Assembly (NCBI GenBank): GCA_009774655.1
Contig: VSOD01000030.1
Coordinates: forward strand, 1-17,303
Length of the DNA stretch: 17,303 bases
Direction: 5' to 3'
Origin: Lachnospiraceae bacterium
GTDB lineage: Bacteria > Bacillota_A > Clostridia > Lachnospirales > Lachnospiraceae
Part shown: positions 6,888 through 13,427 of the stretch, piece by piece
Layout: every line of letters begins with the position of its first letter
Numbering within the stretch: the first letter of the stretch is position 1
The notes under the pieces: model-generated
The model's input: the letters and a program-made list of their open reading frames with translations, nothing else
The model's database searches: none
What the model was told of the DNA's origin: nothing
Translations under genes and position numbers: made by a program

Positions 6888-8303
6888 ATGAGAAAAACAA
6901 AGATCGTATGTACCCTGGGTCCGGCAACGGACAATGAGGAAGTATTGAGACAGATGATGCTGGAAGGCATGAATGTAGCGCGGTGTAACTTTTCCCACGC
7001 AACCTACGACGAACATAAGAAAAGAATGGATATGATAAAGAAGCTGCGCAAAGAGGTGGGGCAGCCGGTAGCGATCCTGCTGGACACCAAAGGACCGGAA
7101 GTACGGGTCAAAAATTTCAAGGACGGGCGCGTGACACTGGAAGAAGGGCAGCTTTTTACCCTGACAGCAGATGAGGTGGAGGGCACGAAAGACAAGGTGA
7201 GCGTGACCTACAACCGGCTCTATGAGGATCTGGAAGTCGGTATGCGCGTGCTGATCGACGACGGCCTGATCGAGATGACGGTGGAGCAGGTGGACCGCAC
7301 CAATATCGTCTGCCGCGTGATCAACGGCGGTGTCGTCTCCAACCATAAAGGCGTCAACGTGCCCGATGTGGATCTTTCCATGCCATACATCAGTGATAAG
7401 GACAGAGAAGATATCCTGTTCGGCATCAGCCAGGATGTAGACTTTATCGCCGCCTCTTTTGTCCAGAAAAAAGAAGATATCCTGCAGCTGCGCAGGCTGC
7501 TTGAGAAAAACGGCGGCTCCGATATCAAGATCATCGCCAAGATCGAGAATGCGCAGGGCGTCACCAACATCGACGACATCATCGAAGTGTCCGACGGCAT
7601 TATGGTGGCCCGCGGCGATATGGGTGTGGAGATTCCCTACGAGGAAGTGCCCGTGATCCAGAAAAAGATCATCAAGAAAGTATACCGCACCGGCAAACAG
7701 GTGATCACGGCCACCCAGATGCTGGAATCCATGATCAAAAACCCCCGTCCTACCAGAGCGGAGACCACCGACGTTGCCAATGCCGTATACGACGGCACCA
7801 GCGCCATTATGCTTTCCGGGGAGACGGCGGCCGGCGCCTATCCGGTGGAAGCCGTAAAGACCATGGTACGGATCGCCGAGCGCACGGAACAGGACGTGGA
7901 CTACCGCAAGCGGTTCTACCAGAGTGCCCGGGAGACGGATGCCGATATTACGAATGCCATCTGCCACGCCTCCTGTACCACCGCGCTGGATCTGAACGCC
8001 AAGGCCATCGTGACCGTCACCAAATCCGGCACTTCGGCCAGAATGCTCTCCAAATACCGTCCCGAGAGCGACATCATCAGCTGTGCTACCACGGAGAAGG
8101 TCTGCCGCCAGCTGTCCCTGACCTGGGGTGTCACACCAATCGTCATCAAGGAAGAAAAGGAAGTCTTCCATCTTTTTGACAAAGCCATTCAGGCGGCCGT
8201 AAAGATGAAACTTTTAGAGGCCGGCGACCTGACCGTTATCACTTCCGGCGTGCCCATCGGGGTATCCGGCACTACGAATATGATGAAAGTACAGGTCGTA
8301 TAA
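6888..8303 (+). CDS. pyk: Pyruvate kinase
   Basis: A 471-aa cytoplasmic glycolytic enzyme that converts phosphoenolpyruvate and ADP to pyruvate and ATP. It shows RKTKIVCTLGPA at the N terminus, NVARCNFSHA, LDTKGPEVR, the catalytic-lysine block IIAKIENAQG, VARGDMGVEIP and the TRAETTDVANAVYDGTSAIMLSGETA signature. The Glu in the GPE motif is the residue associated with potassium-dependent enzymes. The protein ends after the normal C domain and lacks the extra PEP-utiliser-like C-terminal domain found in many Bacillus-type pyruvate kinases of about 585 aa. The start at 6888 follows AAGGAGA at good spacing; an open frame extends back to 6813 but has no ribosome site. It is monocistronic and convergent with the AEC permease, with 35 bases between stops. 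Confidence 0.97.
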   Translation: MRKTKIVCTLGPATDNEEVLRQMMLEGMNVARCNFSHATYDEHKKRMDMIKKLRKEVGQPVAILLDTKGPEVRVKNFKDGRVTLEEGQLFTLTADEVEGTKDKVSVTYNRLYEDLEVGMRVLIDDGLIEMTVEQVDRTNIVCRVINGGVVSNHKGVNVPDVDLSMPYISDKDREDILFGISQDVDFIAASFVQKKEDILQLRRLLEKNGGSDIKIIAKIENAQGVTNIDDIIEVSDGIMVARGDMGVEIPYEEVPVIQKKIIKKVYRTGKQVITATQMLESMIKNPRPTRAETTDVANAVYDGTSAIMLSGETAAGAYPVEAVKTMVRIAERTEQDVDYRKRFYQSARETDADITNAICHASCTTALDLNAKAIVTVTKSGTSARMLSKYRPESDIISCATTEKVCRQLSLTWGVTPIVIKEEKEVFHLFDKAIQAAVKMKLLEAGDLTVITSGVPIGVSGTTNMMKVQVV

Positions 8304-8338
8304 GAATTGTATAAGAAGTAAAAAGACGTCTGCCGGTT

Positions 8339-9304
8339 TTACAGGATCATACTGACGACGGGGATCGTTACCAGCCCAAGCAGTGTCGTCAGGATGATTC
8401 CCTGTGAGATCGTGTCCGTATCGATCTGCAGCTGTTTCGACAGCATCAGCGGCATATTCCCGGCCGGGACCGCAAGCATCAGGGCCGTCGTATGCAGCAG
8501 CAGTTCGTTATGTAAAAAAGGGCGCAGCAGAAGCACGCACACCACAGGCAATAAGATCTGCCGCAGCAGCACGAACCAGTACAGCTTCGGATGGCAGAAG
8601 ATATCCCGCAGGGCCATCTGCGCCACCGAGACACCCAGCACGAGCATGGATAATAATGTGGTCGTCTGTCCGATATAATCCAGGGTGGAAGACAGGATCG
8701 CAGGAGCCGGAATATCGCCCAGATACAGGATGATAGCCACTGCCGCCGAGATTGTCCCGGCATTGATCATCTTCTTCCAGGAGAGCGCATCTGTCTGTGC
8801 GCCTGCTGAATCCTGAGGACTCGCCCCGCTGTCTGCCTGCTTCGCCGCCGCCCGCTGCAGAAGCGAGATGCCGAAAGTATAGATCAGCAGCACATAAAGC
8901 AGGTTATAGATCGAAACAAAGATCAGACATTCCGTTCCCAGCACCGCCGAAGCAAGCGGTATCCCGATAAAACCCACGTTACCGAAGATGGTCAGCATCT
9001 GGTATGCATAGTGGTATTTGTCCGGCACCCGCAGAATGCGCGGAATCAGAAAGCCCGCCAATATCAGCACGGCGTAGATGACCAGATCCACCACAAGCGC
9101 CGTTCCCAGATCCTGCAGCGACATTCTGGGCCCTTCCTGCAGGGCGCTGCTAATCAACAGCGCCGGATTGGTCAGGTTGACGATCAGTCCTGACATCTGT
9201 CTTGTCGTTGTCTCCGACAGCATTTCCTTCCTGTATAAAAACATACCGACAGCGATCAGTATAAAGATGATGACCATCTGCTGTATGACCACTGTGATAC
9301 TCAT
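8339..9304 (-). CDS. AEC-family (auxin efflux carrier-like) transporter
   Basis: A 321-aa, highly hydrophobic permease with about ten membrane segments in two five-helix halves, separated by a hydrophilic central loop (about residues 150-175, rich in Ala, Gln and Ser). The N terminus MSITVVIQQMVIIFILIAVG, the NLTNPALLISS segment and the FGNVGFIGIPLASAVLG block are typical of the AEC family, whose bacterial members include malate, malonate and other carboxylate carriers. The substrate cannot be assigned. AGGGAGA precedes the ATG. It lies only 21 bases after the interrupted acetyltransferase gene, probably in the same transcript, so expression would depend on that upstream promoter. Confidence 0.9.
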   Translation of the reverse strand: MSITVVIQQMVIIFILIAVGMFLYRKEMLSETTTRQMSGLIVNLTNPALLISSALQEGPRMSLQDLGTALVVDLVIYAVLILAGFLIPRILRVPDKYHYAYQMLTIFGNVGFIGIPLASAVLGTECLIFVSIYNLLYVLLIYTFGISLLQRAAAKQADSGASPQDSAGAQTDALSWKKMINAGTISAAVAIILYLGDIPAPAILSSTLDYIGQTTTLLSMLVLGVSVAQMALRDIFCHPKLYWFVLLRQILLPVVCVLLLRPFLHNELLLHTTALMLAVPAGNMPLMLSKQLQIDTDTISQGIILTTLLGLVTIPVVSMIL

Positions 9305-9325
9305 GAGATTCTCCCTGCCTCTCTG

Positions 9326-10282
9326 TTATTGCCGTACATAATCCTTCTCTCTTCCACAGCCGCGGTTCAACTGCATTTTATATAAGATATACCGCACATT
9401 CTCCAGTACCGTGATCCCGTTGTCCTCAAACCCCAGCTTCCGGCACAGTGCGGCGGATTTCTCATTGTGTTCCATGACAAGCGCCTGGATCTGCTTAAAA
9501 CCGATATCCTTCCACGCATAGTGCAGGATCGCACTGCACACTTCATAGGCGTATCACTGCCGATGCCACGGAACCCCGATCACAAACCCCAGCTCCGGCA
9601 CATCGAATTCCTCCCGCCAGCTGATCCCGGCCCGTCCGATGACCTGCCCGTCCCGTCTGGACAGTACGCTCCATATGCCATAGCCGTAGAAACCGTACAT
9701 CCGCCTGCGGTAATCCTTTATGTAGGCAATCTCTTCGTCCCGGTCCTGATACAGATCTTCCATGTACTCCGTGATGGCCGGCTCCCCGTAAATGCCGTAC
9801 AGACTGTCCACATCCTCCACGATCGTCTCCCGCACGATACAGCGCTCAGTCTTGAAGATCTCCCATGGAATCCCGGCAAGACGACGGTAGGCCATGTCGA
9901 TCACTTCGTAGTCTACCTCTTCCAGACGTTCTATCATATATTCCGCGCCCTCAAACACATCCTCCTGATTCCACTGGTGTCTGTAGGGCAGGACATATTT
10001 CCCGTGCTGCTGCCAGATACAGTACTGCACGGAAGAATCCGTGATATAGAGGGTATCCGGCTCTGCCTGATCCGCCGCACAGATACTGCCGTGCTTCTTC
10101 AGCAGACAATCTTCACCGCATACAGCCGCAGCGCTCTGCTCCCCGCACACCTTATCTTCCAGACATATGGCATAGGCTACCTCTATCCCGTGCTGTTTCA
10201 GTTCCTGGATCAGACTGCGCAACGATAACTGTAATCGGTTTCCCGTTCCATCTTTCAATGCAAAAACCACTTTCCTCAGCAT
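9326..10282 (-). pseudogene. GNAT-family N-acetyltransferase, interrupted by one in-frame TGA
   Basis: One reading frame of 318 sense codons is broken only at codon 243 (9554-9556, TGA). Residues 1-242 comprise an N-terminal domain of about 125 residues (a possible remnant of a HAD-like fold, by inference) and then the GNAT domain from about residue 132 (ERCIVRETIVEDVDSLYGIY), through GYGIWSVL, GRAGISWREEF and PELGFVIGVPWHRQ. After the stop, the same frame continues YAYEVCSAILHYAWKDIGF, LVMEHNEKSAALCRKLGFEDNG to a TAA at 9326. The stop falls exactly where the acetyl-CoA P-loop needs its glycine (RQ-G-YA), so a single GGA to TGA change explains it. The truncated product lacks the cofactor site and is unlikely to be active. 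uppP in this window ends in TGA as a normal stop. Sequencing error or read-through remain possible. Confidence 0.85.
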
Positions 10283-10470
10283 AACCCCACCCCACTCATC
10301 TTACATGACGGTTCATCTTCCTTCCCCGTCATATCCATCCAGCCATTGAATATCGCATCGCGATGGCTCTTCCACGTCTTGTTCTTTACAGTCAACTTCC
10401 ATCCTGCGGCGCACCATTGGTCAGCGGGTCGCATGAGAATCATGCTCTTTGCATAATTTCTTGTCTGCAT
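10276..10470 (-). CDS. Possible small ORF, 64 aa, overlapping the acetyltransferase start
   Basis: An open frame begins MQTRNYAKSMILMRPADQWC and ends CKMSGVGLC. It contains several Trp residues (WCAAGW, TWKSH, GWMDM) and no known motif. For it: a TTGTAT/TATTAT promoter lies about 35 bases upstream, and its stop overlaps the acetyltransferase start as ATGCTGA, which suits translational coupling. Against it: only a weak AAGAG ribosome site, no family resemblance and modest length. It may simply be the leader of the acetyltransferase transcript. Confidence 0.3.
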   Translation of the reverse strand: MQTRNYAKSMILMRPADQWCAAGWKLTVKNKTWKSHRDAIFNGWMDMTGKEDEPSCKMSGVGLC

Positions 10471-10487
10471 CTCTTAAGTTTTTTGAT

Positions 10488-10516
10488 TTGTATTTTCTTA
10501 TATATAATAATATAAT
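10488..10516 (+). promoter_or_regulatory. Promoter of the cyclophilin gene
   Basis: TTGTAT (10488-10493), 17-base spacer and a perfect TATAAT (10511-10516). The start would be near 10523, about 48 bases before the ATG. Its -10 overlaps the -10 of an opposing promoter. Confidence 0.7.
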
Positions 10517-10535
10517 AGATAGGAAAAATATACAA
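10507..10535 (-). promoter_or_regulatory. Divergent promoter toward the acetyltransferase/AEC genes
   Basis: On the minus strand TTGTAT (10530-10535), 17-base spacer, TATTAT (10507-10512). The two -10 boxes of the divergent promoters share bases 10511-10512, so the two directions should be mutually exclusive at any moment. Confidence 0.6.
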
Positions 10536-10570
10536 ACGAAATCAAATATTTTAAGAAAGGACTTTACAGT

Positions 10571-11095
10571 ATGGCACAGAATCCGATTGTAACCTTTACG
10601 ATGGAAAACGGTGACGTGATGAAAGCCGAGCTTTATCCGGAGATCGCCCCTGTTTCCGTCAACAATTTTATCAGCCTGATCCAGAAGCATTTCTACGACG
10701 GCCTGATCTTCCACAGAGTCATCAAAGGCTTTATGATCCAGGGCGGAGATCCGGAAGGCAGCGGCATGGGCGGTCCGGGCTATTCCATCCGCGGCGAATT
10801 CGCACAGAACGGATTTCCCAACGACTTAAAGCACACCCCCGGCGTCCTCTCCATGGCCAGAAGCATGCATCCCGACTCGGCGGGAAGCCAGTTTTTCCTC
10901 ATGCACAAGACAAGCCCGCACTTAGACGGCGCTTATGCAGCTTTCGGCAAGGTGATCGAGGGTCTGGATGTGGTGGACAAGATCGCCGAGACGCCTACAG
11001 ATTATTCCGACAGACCGTTGGAAGACCAGGTGATGAAGACCGTCACCGTCGATACCTTCGGCGTAGATTATCCGGAACCGGAAAAACTCCAGTAA
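10571..11095 (+). CDS. Peptidyl-prolyl cis-trans isomerase, cyclophilin type
   Basis: A 174-aa cytoplasmic cyclophilin that accelerates proline isomerisation during protein folding. There is no signal peptide or lipobox. The catalytic motif FHRVIKGFMIQGGDP holds R49, F54 and Q57; SMHPDSAGSQFFL and LDGAYAAFGKVIEGLDVVD are also typical. The canonical tryptophan before LDG is replaced by His (HLDG), as in many bacterial cyclophilins that bind cyclosporin poorly. AAAGGA lies before the ATG at acceptable spacing. The gene is single, between a divergent acetyltransferase unit and a convergent carboxypeptidase-like gene. Confidence 0.96.
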   Translation: MAQNPIVTFTMENGDVMKAELYPEIAPVSVNNFISLIQKHFYDGLIFHRVIKGFMIQGGDPEGSGMGGPGYSIRGEFAQNGFPNDLKHTPGVLSMARSMHPDSAGSQFFLMHKTSPHLDGAYAAFGKVIEGLDVVDKIAETPTDYSDRPLEDQVMKTVTVDTFGVDYPEPEKLQ

Positions 11096-11100
11096 ATACG

Positions 11101-11166
11101 AGCAGCAGCGAATCCATCCACAGGGATCCGCTGCTGTTGGTCTGTATCGTACAGTTTTATGATACA
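11101..11166 (+). terminator. Candidate terminator region after the cyclophilin gene
   Basis: Two successive hairpins are visible. The first (11101-11138) pairs AGCAGCAGCG with CGCTGCTGTT, then ATCC with GGAT past a mismatch, but has no T tract. The second is a small CTGTA-TCG-TACAG hairpin followed by TTTTAT. The position just after the stop supports a terminator; strength is unclear. Confidence 0.5.
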
Positions 11167-11209
11167 GCACATAGTAATGCGTATGAAGAGCGATTTGTTT
11201 GATTCATCC

Positions 11210-11245
11210 TGTGCCGGCAAAACACATTATCCCCCTGCCGGCACA
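11210..11245. repeat. 10-bp perfect inverted repeat over the 3' end of the carboxypeptidase-like gene
   Basis: TGTGCCGGCA (11210-11219) and TGCCGGCACA (11236-11245) flank a 16-base loop that contains the stop codon. There is no T tract on either side, so it would be an RNA-stabilising or weak terminator hairpin rather than a classic intrinsic terminator. Confidence 0.6.
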
Positions 11246-12600
11246 TATCTGTTATAGATCTCCACATGGTCATAAATACACCGCCAGCCGCTGGTCGAAC
11301 CCGCAGTCACGCAGATATATGGCGTTCCGCCCGCGGATGTGCCATAGCTCACCGCACAGTTTTTGGACTGGACCACATAGCCTGTCTTGGCGCACAGCAC
11401 TTCGCCGCCCGTATCCTTATCCTCGATCTTGCGCAGAAACCAGTTGGAAATGGTAATGCCCTCGGGATGCTCTGCCGTAGCCTTGGTCGTATAAGTATGC
11501 GCAGACAATACCTCCCTGCACAACTCATTCTGCATGGCCGCTTTCATGATAACGGCCATATCATAGACGGTACAATAATGTTGTTCATCAAAAAGGCCTA
11601 TACAGTTCGTAAAATGGGCACTGTCTCCAAGGCCCAGCTCCTTTAGCTTCGCATTCATCATATCCACGAATGCTTCCTGCGACCCCGCTGTATAAATGGC
11701 AAGTCCCAATGCGGCATCCCCGCCGGAAGGCAACACTGTACCGTAGAAAAGGTCGCGCACCGTCACCCTTTCCCCATCCAAAAATCCTGCCGCGCTGCAG
11801 TCGTTCACATAGGCATAATCCGTGATCTCCAGCGTGATGGTAAACGTGTCGTCCAGATCCTCCTCCGTGATCTGCTCTGCCGCCACCAGCACGGTCAGCA
11901 CCTTCGTCATGGACGCCGGATAGATTCTCTCATTTGCCCCCTTTGAGGCAACGATCGTGTCCGTACTCTCATCAACCAGAATTGCATTGGTACTGATCAC
12001 TTCCTCGCTATAAATAGCCGCCGTTTGCAGAGTATCGTGAAAACTGTAAACCGGCTCCTCCAGATCCGGCTCTGTCCCCGCCGCATCTGGTTCATTGTCT
12101 GCAACGTCCGCTTCCTCCGGTGCGTCTCCCTGTACCTCATTTATCATCGGTAAATCGCTTTGCTCCGTCTGCTCCACATTCTTCACTGTCTGCTGCTGGT
12201 CCTGCGCCTCTTCTCTGTCCCCTTTTCTGCTGAATATGTTCACGATAACGACAATACTCATGGCGACACAAAACGCACCCAGACACAGAAAACGCTTCAA
12301 CAGGCGCTGTTTTCTCATGCGCTGCTGACGCTCTAAACGTATGCGCTTCCGCTCCTCATAGTGGGCAAAATATTCTCTGTACTCTTCTTCCCCGAACGTT
12401 TCTGTTGCTTTTATGTCATCTATATCTTCTAAATCTTCTATCTCCATGTATGCAATGTTTTCTGTTGCTTCCATCTTTCTGTATGCTGAGTTTTCTGTTT
12501 TTTCTATCTTCCTGTATGCTGAGTTTTCTGCTGCTTCTATATCTTCTGTTTCCTCATTTTCTGTCTCATCATCTATTTCTTCAAAATATAATCTCGCCAT
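11227..12600 (-). CDS. Membrane-anchored serine-type D-Ala-D-Ala carboxypeptidase-like protein (peptidase S11 type)
   Basis: A 457-aa protein. Residues 1-75 are strongly acidic and contain three 11-residue repeats (ENSAYRKIEKT, ENSAYRKMEAT, ENIAYMEIEDL). A basic stretch (82-102) and one membrane helix (about 103-123) follow, so the N terminus should be cytoplasmic and the catalytic domain outside. After an acidic linker (about 125-195), the S11 domain shows SMTK (230-233, Ser nucleophile and Lys), SGGD at 292-295 in the place of the usual SxN box, and KTG (405-407). Members trim the terminal D-Ala of peptidoglycan pentapeptides. The SGG variant and the long cytoplasmic tail make a strict enzymatic claim less certain. 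GGAGA precedes the ATG, and a near-consensus promoter lies 50 bases upstream. Confidence 0.88.
   Translation of the reverse strand: MARLYFEEIDDETENEETEDIEAAENSAYRKIEKTENSAYRKMEATENIAYMEIEDLEDIDDIKATETFGEEEYREYFAHYEERKRIRLERQQRMRKQRLLKRFLCLGAFCVAMSIVVIVNIFSRKGDREEAQDQQQTVKNVEQTEQSDLPMINEVQGDAPEEADVADNEPDAAGTEPDLEEPVYSFHDTLQTAAIYSEEVISTNAILVDESTDTIVASKGANERIYPASMTKVLTVLVAAEQITEEDLDDTFTITLEITDYAYVNDCSAAGFLDGERVTVRDLFYGTVLPSGGDAALGLAIYTAGSQEAFVDMMNAKLKELGLGDSAHFTNCIGLFDEQHYCTVYDMAVIMKAAMQNELCREVLSAHTYTTKATAEHPEGITISNWFLRKIEDKDTGGEVLCAKTGYVVQSKNCAVSYGTSAGGTPYICVTAGSTSGWRCIYDHVEIYNRYVPAGG
12411..12530. repeat. 33-bp in-gene repeats encoding the 11-residue units
   Basis: The coding strand carries three 33-base units in tandem, the first two closely alike and the third diverged. 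They encode the ENSAYRK-type repeats in the cytoplasmic tail of the carboxypeptidase-like protein; the boundaries given are approximate. Confidence 0.7.
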
Positions 12601-12649
12601 TTATTTATCTCCGGAAAACTGGTAATATTGTACAAATTATTTCGTTTTA

Positions 12650-12678
12650 ATTATAGGGAGGTTTCGAATAGAAGTCAA
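12650..12678 (-). promoter_or_regulatory. Promoter of the carboxypeptidase-like gene
   Basis: TTGACT (12673-12678), 17-base spacer and perfect TATAAT (12650-12655) on the minus strand, one mismatch overall. It starts 20 bases downstream of the end of the duplicated element, so read-through from the candidate small RNA would cross it. Confidence 0.85.
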
Positions 12679-12697
12679 TCGAAAAACATTTCATCCC

Positions 12698-12813
12698 TGA
12701 AAAGGGAGGATGCCAAGCAGAGCGAACTCTACTTGGCATTATTATGAAAAAGTTTTAGTTAATCAGCAACCTTGATGTTGTCGGCTTGTTGTATTGGCCT
12801 GTTGTGATCTTAT
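12698..12813 (-). ncRNA. Candidate small RNA or leader RNA, copy 1
   Basis: The predicted RNA begins near 12813 (seven bases after the TATACT box) and runs about 115 nt. Its first 75 nt are A/C-rich with repeated ACAACA/CAACAA and little structure. Then comes a 13-bp hairpin (12710-12739) with a UUCG loop, followed by CCUCCCUUUU (12709-12700). The stem has a G-U pair on this strand where the other strand has a C-A mismatch, and one base pair differs from copy 2 in a compensatory way (A-U here, G-C there). The tail is complementary to AGGAGG-type ribosome sites. The short U run means the 3' end is uncertain. No Rfam family was recognised. It could instead be a long leader of the downstream gene. 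Confidence 0.5.
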
Positions 12814-12819
12814 GGTCTT

Positions 12820-12896
12820 AGTATACGCGCGAGAAATGTCTAAAGAATGTTACCTGCGTGAAGTTTTTTTGAAGCATTTTTGAACAGTTCGTGAAC
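12820..12896 (-). promoter_or_regulatory. Phased 11-bp operator array and -10 box, copy 1
   Basis: Read on the minus strand from 12896, the sequence divides into seven 11-base units. The first four have TTCA at positions 2-5, the next two AACA and GACA, and the seventh ends in TATACT (12820-12825). There is no good -35 at the expected place. Direct repeats in 11-bp phase upstream of a lone -10 are typical of OmpR/PhoB-family activator sites. The regulator is unknown and no two-component genes are in the window. Confidence 0.6.
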
Positions 12897-12911
12897 ACGC
12901 TTTAAGACTCC

Positions 12912-13337
12912 CTACACACCTGCCCCGTATCCAAAGCTGACCACCGTGCTTTTCTCATACTCTTTATAAATCTTTGCATATGCTTCCTCAGAGATCATCT
13001 CCTCCTGTCCGTCTTTTGTACAGCGATAAGAAATACGATCCGTCTCGTCCTGAGCGCGTAGACAAACGCCGCCATCATAATACTGATCGTCACAAGCAGT
13101 ATGCCGCTTGACAGCAAAAGATTCCTCCGCCGCTTTCTCCTCCAGCAATAATTCTTCCAGAGAGATCCGAAACAGCGTTGAAATTTTGATCACACTCTCA
13201 AGGTCAGGCAGACTCGTATCATTTTCCCATTTCGATAATGCCTGCCGTGATACATGAAGTTTTTCTGCCAGCTGTTCCTGCGTCATACCGGAAAATTTTC
13301 TTAACTGCCTGATCTTCGTTCCCAATTCCAGTCCCAT
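12912..13337 (-). CDS. XRE-family HTH transcriptional regulator, 141 aa
   Basis: Residues 1-66 form a Cro/C1-type helix-turn-helix domain: LGTKIRQLRKFSGMTQEQLA, LHVSRQALSKWENDTSLPDL, then IKISTLFRISLEELL. The remaining 75 residues are polar, have no membrane segment, and match no domain I recognise; they include a Tyr/Cys-rich middle part and end STVVSFGYGAGV. This build is common for small Firmicutes regulators. AAGGAG precedes the ATG at 13337. The upstream promoter is overlapped by paired TGACAG half-sites, so autorepression is likely. The gene lies exactly between the two copies of the 199-bp element, but its own operators do not resemble the element's TTCA array. Confidence 0.88.
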   Translation of the reverse strand: MGLELGTKIRQLRKFSGMTQEQLAEKLHVSRQALSKWENDTSLPDLESVIKISTLFRISLEELLLEEKAAEESFAVKRHTACDDQYYDGGVCLRAQDETDRISYRCTKDGQEEMISEEAYAKIYKEYEKSTVVSFGYGAGV

Positions 13338-13358
13338 TCCTGTTTCTCCTTCCGTGTC

Positions 13359-13378
13359 TGACAGTTAACGCCCTGTCA
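13359..13378. promoter_or_regulatory. Inverted repeat TGACAG-N8-CTGTCA in the XRE gene leader
   Basis: A perfect 6-bp dyad 22 bases upstream of the XRE start codon, overlapping the leader near the ribosome site. It uses the same half-site as the promoter-spanning dyad at 13400-13426, which suggests a second operator for the same repressor. Confidence 0.55.
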
Positions 13379-13398
13379 AATTTCTGATGACATTAACT

Positions 13399-13427
13399 AT
13401 GACAGGATGATAGCCTGCCCCTGTCAA
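13399..13427 (-). promoter_or_regulatory. XRE gene promoter overlapped by a TGACAGG dyad
   Basis: On the minus strand TTGACA (13422-13427), 17 bases, TGTCAT (13399-13404; four of six matches). The 7-bp inverted repeat TGACAGG-N13-CCTGTCA (13400-13426) puts one half-site on the -35 and the other on the -10, the classic arrangement for repression. Confidence 0.55.

Larger units (their letters stand above)
12698..12896. repeat. 199-bp duplicated element, copy 1
   Basis: Matches 13577-13775 without gaps. By hand count about 20 positions differ (about 90% identity). The element contains a phased operator-like array, a -10 box, an A/C-rich stretch and a hairpin with a C-rich tail, described separately. 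It lies between the XRE gene and the carboxypeptidase-like gene. No terminal inverted repeats, transposase or target duplication were seen. Confidence 0.93.

Noticed and set aside
6870..8171. Long open frame (about 430 codons) on the minus strand opposite pyk
   Set aside because: It is the antisense shadow of a clear pyruvate kinase, rich in His, Gly and Asp as expected from reversed codons, and has no family resemblance or ribosome site.
8304..8338. GTAAAA / TTTTAC hairpin between the pyk and AEC stops as a terminator
   Set aside because: Only six A-T-rich pairs with a large loop and no T tract; too weak to call.
9521..9556. Selenocysteine read-through at the acetyltransferase TGA; a GTGCAG/CTGCAC hairpin lies about 18 bases after it
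   Set aside because: The stem is only six pairs, the position calls for the P-loop glycine rather than a redox residue, and a one-base GGA to TGA change is simpler. It would need selA/selB in the genome and conserved TGA in homologues.
12710..12775. Tiny plus-strand peptides in the duplicated element (MPSRANSTWHYYEKVLVNQ-like, 19-21 residues)
   Set aside because: They are similar between copies, but the AGGG-AGG abuts the ATG with no spacer, the sequence is explained by the hairpin, and one copy ends earlier at a new TAA. The minus-strand RNA reading explains more.
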